Assembly: GCA_963838805.1 (NCBI GenBank) | Contig: CAWISK010000010.1 | Location: 496,001-560,000 of the forward strand | DNA from: CAVRQM01 sp963838805 | GTDB lineage: Bacteria > Pseudomonadota > Alphaproteobacteria > Acetobacterales > Acetobacteraceae | Reading direction: 5' to 3' | Length of the DNA stretch: 64,000 nt | Part shown: piece by piece, positions 1 through 10,143 of the stretch | Position numbering within the stretch: the stretch's first letter is position 1 | Layout: each line of letters begins with the position of its first letter | Position numbers and translations under genes: made by a program | The notes under the pieces: generated by a model | Databases searched by the model: none | The model's input: only the letters and a program-made list of their open reading frames with translations | What the model was told of the DNA's origin: nothing

Positions 1-1367
1 CCCGGCGGCAGGCCGACGAGGTGCGCGAGATCGGCCGGCGTCTGCTGCGCAACCTGGCCCAGGCGCCATTCCGCGCCCTGACCGCCGTGCCGGCCGGATC
101 GGTGCTGCTGAGCGAGAGCCTGCGGCCGGCGGACGCGGCCCTGCTCGATCCGGCGCGGCTGGCAGGCGTCGCGACCGAGGAGGGGAGTGCCGACGGCCAT
201 ACCGCCATCATGCTGCGCGCGCTGGGCCTGCCGTCCGTGCTGGGCGTGAGCGGCCTGATGGCGCGGGCGCGGGCCGGAGACGTCGCGATCGCGGACGGCA
301 GCGCCGGAACCGTCATCCTGCATCCGGGCGAAGCGGCACTGGCTGCGGCCCGCCTGTCGGTCGCGGCTTTCGCCCGGCAGCGGCAGCTCCTTGGGCGGCT
401 GCGGCGGCTGCCTTCCGTGACCGCCGATGGCGAGGCGGTCGAGCTGCAAGCCAATCTGGAACTGCCGGCCGAATTGCCGCTGGTCATCCAGTCGGGTGCC
501 GCCGGCATCGGCCTGCTGCGCAGCGAGTTCCTGTTCATCAACGCCGAGACGCTGCCCGACGAAGCGACCCAATACGAGACCTATCGCGCGATCGTGGCCG
601 CCCTGGATCCGGACCCGGTGACCATCCGGGTGCTGGACTGGGGCGGGGAGAAGGAGAGCGAGGCGTTGCAGGCGGCCGGGCTGCTGCCGGCCCATCCGGA
701 ACCGAACCCGGCACTCGGCCTTCGCGGCCTGCGCCTGCTGCTGCGTCGGCCGGCGCTGCTGGAGGTGCAGCTTGCCGCCATCCTGCGCGCCGCCTCCGCC
801 GGACGGGCACGCGTGCTGCTGCCCATGGTCACGACCGTGGCCGAGGTGCGCGCGGCCCGCGCGATCCTGGAACGCGTGGCACGCCGGCTGCGCCGGCGCG
901 GGGAGCATCTGCCGGACAAGCTGCCGCCGCTCGGCATCATGATCGAGACGCCGGCGGCGGCGCTCTCGGCCGACGCCTTGGCGCTGGAGGCCGATTTCTT
1001 CGCCATCGGCACCAACGATCTGACCATGTACACGCTCGCCGTGGATCGCGGCGAGAGCGAGGTGGCCTCGCTCTATGACCCGCTGCATCCCGGTGTGCTG
1101 CGTCTCGTGCGCTTCGCGGTCGAGGCGGCGTTGCGCCGGCACATTCCGGTTTCGGTGTGCGGCGAGCTGGCCGCCAATCCGCGCCTGGTGCCGCTGCTGC
1201 TGGGCATCGGCCTGCGCAGCTTCAGCATGAATGCCTCGGCGGTGCCGCGCGTGAAGCAGGCGATCCGGGCCGCCGACATCGACGACTGCGCCCGCTTCGC
1301 GCGCCGCGTGCTGGAGGAGAGCGATCCGCGGCGCATCCAGGCCATGCTGCTGGGCGAGAGCGGATGA
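1..1367 (+). CDS. ptsP: PTS enzyme I (PEP-protein phosphotransferase), 5' end outside window
   Basis: Transfers phosphate from phosphoenolpyruvate to HPr, the first step of a cytoplasmic phosphotransferase relay. In alphaproteobacteria this usually regulates metabolism and does not import sugar. The frame is open to the window edge, so the N-terminal HPr-binding part is missing. Counting from the GTG at 21, the phosphohistidine domain is visible with GHTAIM (His60). The C-terminal PEP-binding TIM barrel follows, with GIGLLRSEFLF near 160, GTNDLTMY near 333 and the catalytic Cys380 in SVCGELA. Whether an N-terminal GAF domain (true ptsP) or a plain ptsI start lies upstream cannot be seen, so the symbol is provisional. 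The family call is very secure. Confidence 0.93.
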   Translation, partial: RRQADEVREIGRRLLRNLAQAPFRALTAVPAGSVLLSESLRPADAALLDPARLAGVATEEGSADGHTAIMLRALGLPSVLGVSGLMARARAGDVAIADGSAGTVILHPGEAALAAARLSVAAFARQRQLLGRLRRLPSVTADGEAVELQANLELPAELPLVIQSGAAGIGLLRSEFLFINAETLPDEATQYETYRAIVAALDPDPVTIRVLDWGGEKESEALQAAGLLPAHPEPNPALGLRGLRLLLRRPALLEVQLAAILRAASAGRARVLLPMVTTVAEVRAARAILERVARRLRRRGEHLPDKLPPLGIMIETPAAALSADALALEADFFAIGTNDLTMYTLAVDRGESEVASLYDPLHPGVLRLVRFAVEAALRRHIPVSVCGELAANPRLVPLLLGIGLRSFSMNASAVPRVKQAIRAADIDDCARFARRVLEESDPRRIQAMLLGESG

Positions 1368-1385
1368 CGGCGCCGCGGCGCAAGG

Positions 1386-2534
1386 TCAATCCGCCGCACG
1401 GGGCTCGGTAGCAACTGGACCGAAAGATTCTTCCCTGCGTCCGGACCCCAGCACCCCGAGCGAGGTCGCCTTCAGCAACGCCAGAACCGCCGTCCCCGGC
1501 GCCAGGTGCAGCCGAGCCACCGCGTCCGGTGTGACCCGCGCGAGCAGGGCCGCGCCGCCCATGTCCAGCTCGACCATGACCGCGTGACGCGAGGGCTGCG
1601 GGTGCAGCGCGCGTACGCGGGCGGGCAGCACATTCTGCACGCTAACCTCCGTGAGCGGCGCCGCACCGTTCGAGGGCGCCGCCGCCAGCACCACGTCGGC
1701 CGCCGGCACGCGCAGCCGCAGCGGCGAGCCGGCTGCCGCCGCCGTCAGCGGCACCAGGATGGTCGCCCCGCCTGAGCGCACGCGGCTGAGCTGGCGGTCC
1801 GGATCGTGCCCGAGAACGGTCGCCTCCAGCACCGCCCCCGCCATGTCGAGCGACGCGATCGGCAGGTCGCCGCGCGCCGACAGCTCGGCGATCGGGCCGC
1901 TCGCCACTGCCTCTCCGGCTTGCAGCAGCACGACGTTGTCGGCGAGCGCCGCCAGCTCCTCCAGCGCGTGCGTGACATAGACGACGGGAATCGCGAGTTC
2001 GCGGCGCAGGGCCGCGATGAACGGCAAAATGTCCGCCCGGCGCGACGCATCGAGGCTGGCCAGCGGCTCGTCCAGCAGCAGCAGCCTGGGCTGCGAGAGC
2101 AGGGCGCGGCCGATGGCCACGCGCTGCCGCTCTCCGCCCGATAGCGCATGGGGGCGGCGATGCAGCAGGGCGCCGATGCCGAGCAGATCGACCACGGCAG
2201 CGAAGCCGATCGGTCCGGGCGGCGCGCGGCGCAGGCCGTAACGCAAATTGGCCCGCACCGACAGATGCGGGAACAGGCGCGCATCCTGGAACACCACGCC
2301 CAGCCGGCGCCGCTCCGGCGGCAGCCAGATGCCGCGCGCGGTGTCGCACAGCACCGCGCCGTCCACGCTCAGCCGCGCCTCGGCGGGGCGGAGCAGGCCG
2401 GCGAGGGCGGCAATGACGCTCGACTTGCCCGCCCCCGACGGCCCGAACAGAACCGTGACCCCCGCTGACGGCACGGTGAACGAGATGGCCAGGCGGCTTG
2501 CGCCGAAATCGTGGCGGAACGCGATTTCGATCAC
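1386..2534 (-). CDS. modC: Molybdate ABC transporter ATP-binding protein ModC
   Basis: ATPase that powers molybdate uptake through ModB. The 382-residue protein has Walker A GPSGAGKS (31-38), signature LSGGERQRVA (131-140), Walker B LLLLDEP (151-157) and a C-terminal TOBE/MOP-like region from about residue 230. That tail is typical of ModC and binds oxyanion. The gene is the last of modA-modB-modC on the minus strand, 36 bases after modB. It converges on the enzyme I gene with an 18-base gap. No modE-like regulator is in the window. The TOBE tail together with the modAB neighbours makes the substrate call firm. Confidence 0.95.
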   Translation of the reverse strand: MIEIAFRHDFGASRLAISFTVPSAGVTVLFGPSGAGKSSVIAALAGLLRPAEARLSVDGAVLCDTARGIWLPPERRRLGVVFQDARLFPHLSVRANLRYGLRRAPPGPIGFAAVVDLLGIGALLHRRPHALSGGERQRVAIGRALLSQPRLLLLDEPLASLDASRRADILPFIAALRRELAIPVVYVTHALEELAALADNVVLLQAGEAVASGPIAELSARGDLPIASLDMAGAVLEATVLGHDPDRQLSRVRSGGATILVPLTAAAAGSPLRLRVPAADVVLAAAPSNGAAPLTEVSVQNVLPARVRALHPQPSRHAVMVELDMGGAALLARVTPDAVARLHLAPGTAVLALLKATSLGVLGSGRREESFGPVATEPRAAD

Positions 2535-2570
2535 TCGGGCGCAGTCCGGGCGCTCAGCAAGTCCGGGCGC

Positions 2571-3257
2571 TCACCGGCCAAGCCGGCGGTTCAGGCGTCG
2601 CGAGGCGAAATCGGCCAGGATCAGCAATGCCATCGCCAGGATGACGGACACCAGCGAGAGGCGCGCGGCCACCGCCTCGCCGCCCGGCGTCTGCAAGGCC
2701 GCATAGATCGCGAGCGGCAGGGTCTGCGTGCGTCCCGGAATGTTGGCGGCAAAGGTGATGACGGCGCCGAACTCGCCCAGCGAGGCGGCGAACCCGACCA
2801 GCAACGCCACGATCAGCCCTGGGCCGGCAAGCGGCAGGGTGACGCTGAGCTGCCGATCGAGCCAGCCGGCACCCAGCGTGCGCGCCGCCTGTTCGAGTCC
2901 CGGGTCGGCCGCTTCGAGCGACAAGCGGAGCGCACGCACCATCAGCGGCAGCGCCATCACGGCACAGGCAAGGGCTGCACCCCAGGTGGTGAATACGAGG
3001 CGGATGCCGAAGCGGGCCAGGATCGCGCCGATCGGCCCTCGCACTCCGAACAGTAGCAGCAGCAGCCAGCCGACCACCACCGGCGGCAGCACCAGCGGCA
3101 GATGCACGAGCCCATCGAGCACCGAGCGGCCCACGAACCGGCCGCGCGCCAGGGCAAGCCCGGCCAGCAGGGCCGGCAGCACCGCCACGCCGACCGCGCG
3201 CGCGGCCACATCGAGCGTAAGCAGGATCGAGGTCCATTCCTCGCCGCTCAGGGTCAC
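2571..3257 (-). CDS. modB: Molybdate ABC transporter permease ModB
   Basis: Inner-membrane permease of the molybdate importer, 228 residues. The GTG start at 3257 overlaps the modA stop as GTGA, which indicates translational coupling and decided the start over longer in-frame extensions. There are about five hydrophobic segments. The cytoplasmic coupling (EAA) loop is seen as EQAARTLGAGWLDRQLSVTLP near residue 130-150, the normal site that contacts ModC. The length fits the family. The same frame runs upstream into part of modA only because modA is frameshifted; that longer reading is not a real fusion. Confidence 0.93.
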   Translation of the reverse strand: MTLSGEEWTSILLTLDVAARAVGVAVLPALLAGLALARGRFVGRSVLDGLVHLPLVLPPVVVGWLLLLLFGVRGPIGAILARFGIRLVFTTWGAALACAVMALPLMVRALRLSLEAADPGLEQAARTLGAGWLDRQLSVTLPLAGPGLIVALLVGFAASLGEFGAVITFAANIPGRTQTLPLAIYAALQTPGGEAVAARLSLVSVILAMALLILADFASRRLNRRLGR

Positions 3258-4025
3258 GGAGCGGAGAAGCCGCGGGCGTGGAAGATGGCGCGGGCGGCAT
3301 CGCCGCCGAGGAAGTCGAGGAAGGCGCGCGCGTCCGGCGTGTCGCCGGCCCGCACCACCGCGAACGGATAGGTGATCGGGTCGTGGCTCGCGGCCGGGAA
3401 GGTGCCGGCCACGACCACGCCGGGGGCGACCGCGGCATCGGTGGCATAGACGATGCCGGCCGGCGCCTCGCCGCGCTCGACCAGCAACAGGGCCGAACGG
3501 ACGCTGTCCGAGCGCGCGAGCCGCTTCTCGGCCACGCTCCAGACTCCGAGCCGCTGCAGGGCCTGCCTGGCATAGATCCCGGCCGGGACGTTGCTCGGGT
3601 CGCCTACCGCGAGGCGGCCATCGGCGCCCAGCAGGCCAGCCAAGTCGAAGCCGGGGCCGATATTGACCCGACGTGCCCGATCCTTCGGCACCACCAGCAC
3701 CAATGCGTTGCCCAGGATGTCCCGCCGTGTGCCGGGCACGATCAACTGGCGCTGCTGCGCCCAGTCCATCCATGTTCTCGTCGGCCGAGGCGAACACATT
3801 GGCGAGCGCGCCCTGATCGAGTTGCCGGGCAAGGGTCGAACTGGCGGCGAAGTCGAGATGTGGCTGGGCATGACCCGCCTTTTGCCATGCGGCGGCGACA
3901 TCGCGCAGCGCCTCGGTGAGGCTGGCCGCCGCGTCGATGGTGATGCCCTCGGCCCGGGCGGAGCCCGTCGCAAGGAGCAAGCCAAGCACCAGCCCGCCCG
4001 CAAGATCCAGCATGCGCCAGCGCAT
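3254..4025 (-). CDS. modA: Molybdate-binding periplasmic protein ModA, frameshifted
   Basis: Periplasmic molybdate-binding protein feeding ModBC. ATG at 4025 follows an AAGGAGA ribosome site. The N-terminus is a signal peptide (MRWRMLDLAG then a hydrophobic stretch ending ATGSARA), followed by AASLTEALRDVA and SSTLARQLDQGALANVFASAD, both standard ModA blocks. Near 3773 the frame changes: DEN continues in another frame as WMDWAQQRQLIVPGTRRD, again standard ModA. Removing one base there gives 256 residues ending GFSAP. It is either a sequence error or a recent mutation; everything else looks intact. Confidence 0.85.
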
Positions 4026-4088
4026 CAGCGTCTCCTTGATGGCCAAGAGGGGTCGGTACGATAGACCCGACTGGATACAGCGCAAGCC

Positions 4089-5573
4089 TCACCCTGCGTT
4101 GCGGGACGCGTGACCGCTGACTTCGGCACCGGCATCACGGTGCAGCAGCAATGCGCAAGGCCCGGCCAGCAGGGCCGCTGCGCTCACGATCACGAATGCC
4201 ACGGAGAAATCCCGATTGGTGGGATGGGCGTGGACGGACAGCGCCATCGATGTTCGAAGTGCCGCGGCCCCGACGACGACGCCGAGCGTGAGCGATAACT
4301 GCTGGATCGTTGCGTACAGGCTCGTCGCCGCACTCATGCGCGAGCGGGGAATATCGACATAGGCGACGGTGTTGTAGGCCGTGAACTGCAGGGACCGGAA
4401 GAAGCCGCCAGCGAGCAGCGCCGCGTAGATCAGCCAGAGCGGCCAGAACGGCCGAAACAGCGCACAAACGGAGAGGCCGAGCGCCGCCACCAGGCCATTG
4501 CCGAGCAGGGTGGCGCGGAAGCCGAAGCGGCGCAGGGCAAACGTCGCTCCCGGCTTCATCAGCAGGGCGCCGGCGGCACTGGCCAAGGTCACGAGGCCGC
4601 TCTTCAGCGGCGTCATGTCGAAGCCGAGCTGGAGCATGAGCGGCAACAGGAAGGGCAGCGCGCCAACGCCGATGCGAAACAGCGTTCCCCCCAGCACCGA
4701 TACCATGAACGTGCGGATGTGCAGCAGACTGAAATCGAGGATCGGATGGATGTGATGGCCTGCATGCCAGGCGTAGGCGAGGATCGCCGCAAGCCCCGTC
4801 GCCAGCAGCAGTGCCGGGAATGGCATCGGCAGGATGCCACGGCCAACCGTCTCGAAGCCGGCCATCACGAGCGCCATGGCGAGGCCGGCCAGCAGGAACC
4901 CCAGCACGTCGAGCCGGCGGACCCCAGCCTCGCTCACATCCGGCACGTAGAGATAGACCAGCACCACGCCCAAGACGCCGATCGGCACGTTGATGTCAAA
5001 GATCCACCGCCAGCTCAGATAGGTCGTGAGAAATCCGCCGAGCGGCGGCCCGAGCACCGGACCGAGCAGCGCCGGCACGGACAGCCAGGCCATGACCGCA
5101 ACCAACTCTGAGCGGGCGGCGGTGCGGAGCAGCACCAGTCGTCCGACCGGAACCATCATCGCCCCGCCAGCGCCCTGCAGCACGCGCGCGCCTATCAGGA
5201 AGCCGAGCGTCTCGGCGCGGCCGCAAAGGATGGACCCCAGCGTGAACACAATGATGGCGCCGCTGAAGACGTGGCGGGCGCCGAAGCGATCGGCCATCCA
5301 GCCGCTCACCGGGATGAACAGCGAGAGGCTGATCAGGTACGCGGTCAGCGCCACGTTCATGCGGACCGGCTCGACGCCGAACGCGCGCGCCATGGCCGGA
5401 AGTGCCGTGGCGACCACCGTGCCGTCCAGATTCTGCATGAAGAGGGCGCAGGCGACGATCAGCGCCGTGCGTCTTGCGTAGCTGATGGGCGACGATGCAG
5501 ACGGCGATGAGACGGGCTGTTCCGGCTTTGTCGGCTGCCGCCGGGCCAGGGCGAGCGGGCGCAAGCGCGCCAC
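4089..5573 (-). CDS. MFS drug-efflux transporter, DHA2 (EmrB/QacA) family
   Basis: Predicted proton-driven multidrug exporter of the 14-helix DHA2 group, 494 residues. Visible signatures are LDGTVVATALPAMARAFG in helix 1, the motif-A loop GWMADRFGARHVF near 90 and the antiporter motif-C-like GPVLGPPLGGFL near 170. The first 30 or so residues are polar and could be an over-extended start; a start near residue 25 is possible. It begins 3 bases after the quinone oxidoreductase stop, so the two are probably cotranscribed. The substrate cannot be predicted. Confidence 0.88.
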   Translation of the reverse strand: MARLRPLALARRQPTKPEQPVSSPSASSPISYARRTALIVACALFMQNLDGTVVATALPAMARAFGVEPVRMNVALTAYLISLSLFIPVSGWMADRFGARHVFSGAIIVFTLGSILCGRAETLGFLIGARVLQGAGGAMMVPVGRLVLLRTAARSELVAVMAWLSVPALLGPVLGPPLGGFLTTYLSWRWIFDINVPIGVLGVVLVYLYVPDVSEAGVRRLDVLGFLLAGLAMALVMAGFETVGRGILPMPFPALLLATGLAAILAYAWHAGHHIHPILDFSLLHIRTFMVSVLGGTLFRIGVGALPFLLPLMLQLGFDMTPLKSGLVTLASAAGALLMKPGATFALRRFGFRATLLGNGLVAALGLSVCALFRPFWPLWLIYAALLAGGFFRSLQFTAYNTVAYVDIPRSRMSAATSLYATIQQLSLTLGVVVGAAALRTSMALSVHAHPTNRDFSVAFVIVSAAALLAGPCALLLHRDAGAEVSGHASRNAG

Positions 5574-5576
5574 CTG

Positions 5577-6548
5577 TCAGGGCAGCAGCACCGAGCTGCC
5601 GGTTGTCCGGCGCTCCTCCAAGGCTGCATGGGCGGCGGCGGCCTCGCGCAAGGCGAAGCGCTGGCCGATGCGCACCGCGACGGCTCCGCTCGCGATCACG
5701 CCGAAGAGATCTTCGGCGGCGGCGGCAAGGTCGGCGCGCGACGCGGTGTAGCTGGCAAGGCTCGGCCGCGTGAGGAACAGGCTACCCTTGGCGGCAAGGA
5801 GGCCGATATCGATCGGACCCACCGGCCCGGACGCGCTGCCGTAGCTGACCATCATCCCGAGCGGCGCGAGGCAGTCCAGGCTTGCCATGAACGTGTCGCG
5901 ACCCACGCTGTCATAGACGACGGGCACCTTGGCCCCCGCGGTGATCCGCGCGACGTCGGCCGCCAGGTTGGCGTGGCCGATGATCACCTCCTCAGCACCG
6001 TGCTCACGCGCGATCTCCGCCTTCCGAGGCGTGGATACGATACCGATGACGTGAGCGCCGAGGTGGCGCGCCCATTGGCACAGCAGCAGGCCCACCCCTC
6101 CGGCCGCGGCGTGGACGAGAATGGTCTGGCCTCGCTGTACCGGAAAGGTGCGGTGCAGCAGGTACTGGGCGGTCAGCCCCTGCAGGGTGACCGCCGCCGC
6201 CACCTCCAGCGGGATGGTGTCCGGAACCCGGATCAGGCGGTCCGCCGCAAGCACGCGTTCCGTCGCATACGACCCGATCGGGCCGCTGGCATAGGCGACC
6301 CGGTCGCCCACACGCCATTCCGACACGCCTTCGCCGACGGACGCGACGACACCGGCCGCCTCCATGCCAAGGATCGCCGGCAGGGCGGTCTTGTAGATCC
6401 CGGTCCTGAAATAGACGTCGATGTAGTTGAGGCCGATTGCGTCATGGCGGATCAGCACCTCCCCCTCCCGAGGCTCAGGCGCGGGCAGTGTCTCGAAATG
6501 CAGAACCTCCGGACCGCCGGTGGTATGCATCCGGATTGCCTGAGTCAT
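5577..6548 (-). CDS. qorA: NADPH:quinone oxidoreductase, zinc-independent MDR family
   Basis: Cytosolic medium-chain reductase of 323 residues that reduces quinones or other enones with NADPH. The GroES-like N-terminal half carries the family pattern GLNYIDVYFRTG (39-50). The Rossmann half has AAAGGVG (147-153) for NADPH binding. No zinc-binding cysteine cluster is present, as expected for quinone reductases. It lies between the DUF255 gene and the MFS exporter on the same strand and may protect against redox-active compounds together with the exporter. The exact substrate is unknown. Confidence 0.87.
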   Translation of the reverse strand: MTQAIRMHTTGGPEVLHFETLPAPEPREGEVLIRHDAIGLNYIDVYFRTGIYKTALPAILGMEAAGVVASVGEGVSEWRVGDRVAYASGPIGSYATERVLAADRLIRVPDTIPLEVAAAVTLQGLTAQYLLHRTFPVQRGQTILVHAAAGGVGLLLCQWARHLGAHVIGIVSTPRKAEIAREHGAEEVIIGHANLAADVARITAGAKVPVVYDSVGRDTFMASLDCLAPLGMMVSYGSASGPVGPIDIGLLAAKGSLFLTRPSLASYTASRADLAAAAEDLFGVIASGAVAVRIGQRFALREAAAAHAALEERRTTGSSVLLP

Positions 6549-6646
6549 GCCTTCGTCCTTCTGTCCAAGTCGCCGTCCGGCCCCACTCTATCGGCCAGGC
6601 GTGCGCCGCTGTCACGCGGACCGGCATCCGGCCGACAGGGTCGCGG

Positions 6647-8666
6647 TCAGCGAAGAGCCTCGCGCAGGGCTGCCGGATCGCCGATCGGAGGCAGGCAGGT
6701 GCCGCCCCGGCACACATAGGCGAGGGCACTTCCCGCGGGTGCCGTCTTGCCATGCGCTGGATGGTCCGCCGGGAGTGACGCGCCGGGCGGCAAACGCAGC
6801 ACGCAACACGCCGGATCGGGCGCCGCCAGGGCCATTTCGAGCAAGCGCCTGTGTCGCGGGCAGATCCGGCTCGCCCGCGACGACGACGAGCACGCCGTCC
6901 TCGAGCAGTTCGGCTGCTGCCAGCAGGGTGGGCGTGGCGAGCGGCTGATCGTAGCGGCCTGCAAAAGCCTCGATCACCTGACGGGCGCTGTCATGATACG
7001 CCCGCTCCCCGGTCAGGTGGAACAGCCGGGCCAGGAGCTGAGCCATCATGCCGCTGCCAGAGGGAACGGCGGAGCACGTCGCCGAGCGCGGCCGCACCGC
7101 GAGGCTGTCCGGAATGTCCGGGCTGTCGGCCGCCGTCATGGCATAGCCGTCGATAGCCGGGCCGTACCACGCATCCGCCTCGGCCACGGCTGCTCTTGCC
7201 TCATCGAGATAGGACTCGTTTCCTGTTGCCTCGAAGAGGGCGAGCGCCGCGTCGCCGATTGCGGCCAGGTCGTCCAGGAGACCGGGTGCGGAGACGATGC
7301 CGGCACGCCAGGCGTGGTGCCAACGACCGCCGGAGCGCAGGCGGTTCGCGACCATCGCGAACCGCTCGACCGCCGCCTCACGCCAGGCGGGCACGGAAAA
7401 GACATGCGACGCGCGACACAGGGCGGCGATCGCGAGGCCGTTCCAGTCGGCAAGCACCTTGTCATCAAGGGCTGGAGCCGGACGCGACCCGCGCGCGCGT
7501 GCCAGCGCGGCAAGATCGGCGGCGAACCGCTCTGCGGCGTCATCGTCCTGGGCCGACACGCGCCGGAGAATTGTTCGCCCTTCCCAGTTGCCGCCACTGG
7601 TCACGTCGAACGCGGCCTTGAAGTCTTTCGACCTGGCGCCGAGGATTTGGTCAATCTCGCTCTCGGTCCAGACATAGAACGCACCCTCGCCCGCGACGGT
7701 ATCCGCGTCCAGCGAGGCCGCGAAACAACCCTGCGCGTCGAGATCGCGCAACATGAACCCGACTGTGTCGGCCGCAGCGGCGTGATACCGCCGGCTCGGC
7801 CGCCTGGCATGGGCGAGCGCCAGGGCTTCGAGAAATTGGGCGTTGTCATAGAGCATCTTTTCGAAATGAGGCACGAGCCAAACGGCATCGGTGGAATACC
7901 GGAACAGCCCGCCTCCGACGTGATCGCGAATGCCGCCCCGGCACAGCGCGTCCAGAAGCATCGTGACAGCGAAGTGCGCGGCCGGATCGCCACGTGCCGC
8001 ACGTTGCGCCAGAAAGCGATAGACCGGGAAGTTCGGAAACTTCGGAGCGCCGCGAAGGCCGCCCTGGTCGGGGTCGGTCGCGTCGAGGATCCGTTTCGTA
8101 ACACGAACCAGCCGATCCGGATCGGGGAACTGGCCCGCGGAAGGTGCCGAGACCGCGCGGACCGCCTCGGTCAGGTGATGCGCGTTGCGCAACACGGCCC
8201 GGTCCTTGCGCCGATAGGCCTCGGCCATCGCCTGCAGCACCGCGCTGAAAGCCGGACGGCCCCAGCGAGGCTCCGGCGGGAAATACGTGCCGCCCCAGAA
8301 CGGCTCGCCGCGGGGTGTCAGGAACATGGTGAGCGGCCAGCCCCCTTGCTCCCCCATGGCTTGCAAAGCCGCCATATAGAGGTGGTCAATATCCGGCCGC
8401 TCCTCCCGATCGACCTTGATGCTCACGAATTGCGCATTGAGGATGGCGGCGACCGATATGTCGTCGAACGACTCGTGGGCCATGACGTGGCACCAGTGAC
8501 AGGCAGCGTAGCCGATCGAGAGCATGATGGGTCGGTCAAGGGCCTGCGCCTCCGAAAGGCTTCTGGCTCCCCAGGCACGCCAGTGCACCGGCTGGTTCGC
8601 GTGCTGAAGAAGATAAGGAGATGATTCGCGATCAAGTTCGTTGCGTGCAGCTTCGGTCAATGCCAT
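6647..8666 (-). CDS. Thioredoxin-fold DUF255 protein (YyaL/SPATA20 family), frameshifted
   Basis: Large conserved protein of unclear role: an N-terminal thioredoxin-like domain fused to an (alpha/alpha)6 barrel like that of sugar epimerases. ATG at 8666 starts MALTEAARNELDRE. SSPYLLQHANQPVHW and the redox motif CHWC (Cys56, Cys59) follow, then GGWPLTMFLTP and GGTYFPPEPRWGRPAF. Near 6845 one extra base shifts the frame. The proper C-terminus then continues as MALAAPDPACCVLRLPPG and finishes CRGGTCLPPIGDPAALREALR at 6647. Removing one base gives 672 residues, the usual family length. It is divergent from rsmG with only 31 bases between starts. Confidence 0.85.
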
Positions 8667-8697
8667 GCCACTCCGACCTTCCTGAGGGTTCCTCGAG

Positions 8698-9312
8698 TTG
8701 CTCCGACTCCGACAGCCCTTGCCTCGTAACCTGCCGGTCGATGTTCCACGTGAAACCCTTGAGCGCCTCGAGCTGTTCGCCGGCCTGATCCTCCACTGGA
8801 ACCGGCGACTCAACCTGATTGCCCGCCGAGACGAGCCCAATCTGTGGGGCCGCCACGTGATCGACAGCCTGCAATTTCTGCCACTGATCCCGCCACATGT
8901 CCGTTCCGCACTCGACATCGGCAGCGGCGCCGGCTTTCCCGGCTTGATCCTCGCGATCGCCACCGGACTGCCCTTCCTGCTCGTCGAATCCGACAAGCGC
9001 AAGGCTGCCTTCCTGCAGGAAGCCGCGCGGCTGACCGGTGCCACCGCCGCGGTACAGGCCGAGCGCATCGAGGACGTCACCTGCCGGGTGGAGCTCATCA
9101 CATCCCGCGCGACGGCCAAGCTGACGCGCCTGCTGGACTGGACAGAGCCGCGTCTGGCGGCGGGCGGCATGTGCCTTTTCGCCAAAGGCCGGGGAGCCGC
9201 ATTGGAACAGGCGGCAGCAGAGCCCTTCTGGGATATGCACGTCGAGAGCTTTCCCAGCGTCACCGCGTCGGATGCCGTGGTGCTGCGAATCAGCCAACTG
9301 AGACGCCGATGA
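8698..9312 (+). CDS. rsmG: 16S rRNA (guanine-527-N7)-methyltransferase RsmG (GidB)
   Basis: Methylates G527 of 16S rRNA using S-adenosylmethionine; loss gives low-level streptomycin resistance in other bacteria. The 204-residue protein has the SAM motif DIGSGAGFPGL (73-83) and ends RISQLRRR. The start is a TTG at 8698, the first start codon after an in-frame stop, with only a weak ribosome site. No ATG lies upstream of the conserved VPRETLERL (16-24). The codons for VPRET form a parS-like palindrome. The stop overlaps the parA start as ATGA, so rsmG-parA-parB form one operon. Confidence 0.93.
   Translation: MLRLRQPLPRNLPVDVPRETLERLELFAGLILHWNRRLNLIARRDEPNLWGRHVIDSLQFLPLIPPHVRSALDIGSGAGFPGLILAIATGLPFLLVESDKRKAAFLQEAARLTGATAAVQAERIEDVTCRVELITSRATAKLTRLLDWTEPRLAAGGMCLFAKGRGAALEQAAAEPFWDMHVESFPSVTASDAVVLRISQLRRR
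8742..8757. promoter_or_regulatory. parS-like centromere site inside rsmG
   Basis: The 16-mer TGTTCCACGTGAAACC differs at one position (the last) from the well-known bacterial parS sequence TGTTCCACGTGAAACA. It lies about 570 bases upstream of parA, within rsmG codons 15-20. ParB binds such palindromes, spreads and loads SMC. All other CACGTG hexamers I noticed in the window lack the flanking GTTCC/GAAAC arms. Confidence 0.8.
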
Positions 9313-10143
9313 GTGAAGGCTCTCGACAGAATCGTCGTTCCGTGCTGCTGGATGGCATGGGTCTCTGCATTGCCGTGGCAAACCAGAAAGGCGGCGTCGG
9401 CAAGACGACCACCGCCGTCAATCTCGCCGCGAGCCTCGCCGCCAGATCCTTGCGGGTACTGCTGATCGACCTCGACCCGCAGGGCAATGCATCGACCAAT
9501 CTTGGCATTGCCACCGATCAGGCACGCCAGGGCAGTTACGGTCTGCTCACTGACGGGCCGGAATGCCAAGCGCCGCTCGCAACGGCCGTTCCCAATCTCA
9601 TGCTGGTTGCGGCCGGGATGAACCTGGCCGGCATCGAAGTGGAGTTCGCCGCGGCGAGCGATCGTGCCTTTCGGCTTCGCGCCGCCCTCGAGCGGCCGGA
9701 ATATCCGAGAATTCGACGTTCTCATCGTCGACTGTCCCCCGTCTTTTGGGCTCCTGACGGTGAACGCTTTGGCGGCGGCCCATAGTGTGCTCATCCCCTT
9801 GCAATGCGAGTTCTTCGCGCTTGAGGGCCTCGCCCATCTGACGCGAACCGTCGATGCCCTCCGCAGCACCTACAATCCCCCTTTGGCTGTTCTGGGAATC
9901 CTGCTCACCATGTACGATCGCCGCAACAACCTCTCGGAACTCGTCGCCTCCGACGTGCGCAGCTTCTTTGGCAAGAAGGTGCTGGACACTGTCATTCCCC
10001 GCAACATCAAGCTCACGGAGGCCCCAAGCCACGGGGTACCCATTGCACTGTACGACGCGCGCTCCCCCGGAGCGCTCGCCTATGAGCAGCTTGCCGACGA
10101 GGTGCTGACGCGGCTGCCGGCCAAAGGGTCGCACCATGCGTGA
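9309..10143 (+). CDS. parA: Chromosome partitioning ATPase ParA, frameshifted
   Basis: Walker-type ATPase that binds nucleoid DNA and moves ParB-parS complexes. The start ATG overlaps the rsmG stop. The deviant Walker A KGGVGKTT is at residues 27-34, followed by LIDLDPQGNASTNLG. One extra base between about 9685 and 9713 shifts the frame. The rest continues as REFDVLIVDCPPSFG (Walker B), TMYDRRNNLS, PRNIKLTEAPSHG and a C-terminus ending at 10143. Removing one base gives 277 residues, the normal size. ParA is usually important for segregation, so a sequence error is more likely than a true mutation. Confidence 0.9.

Noticed and set aside
2571..4085. One 504-residue open frame covering the modA start and all of modB
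   Set aside because: The middle part matches nothing. The true modA C-terminus lies in another frame after a single extra base, and modB has its own GTGA-coupled start.
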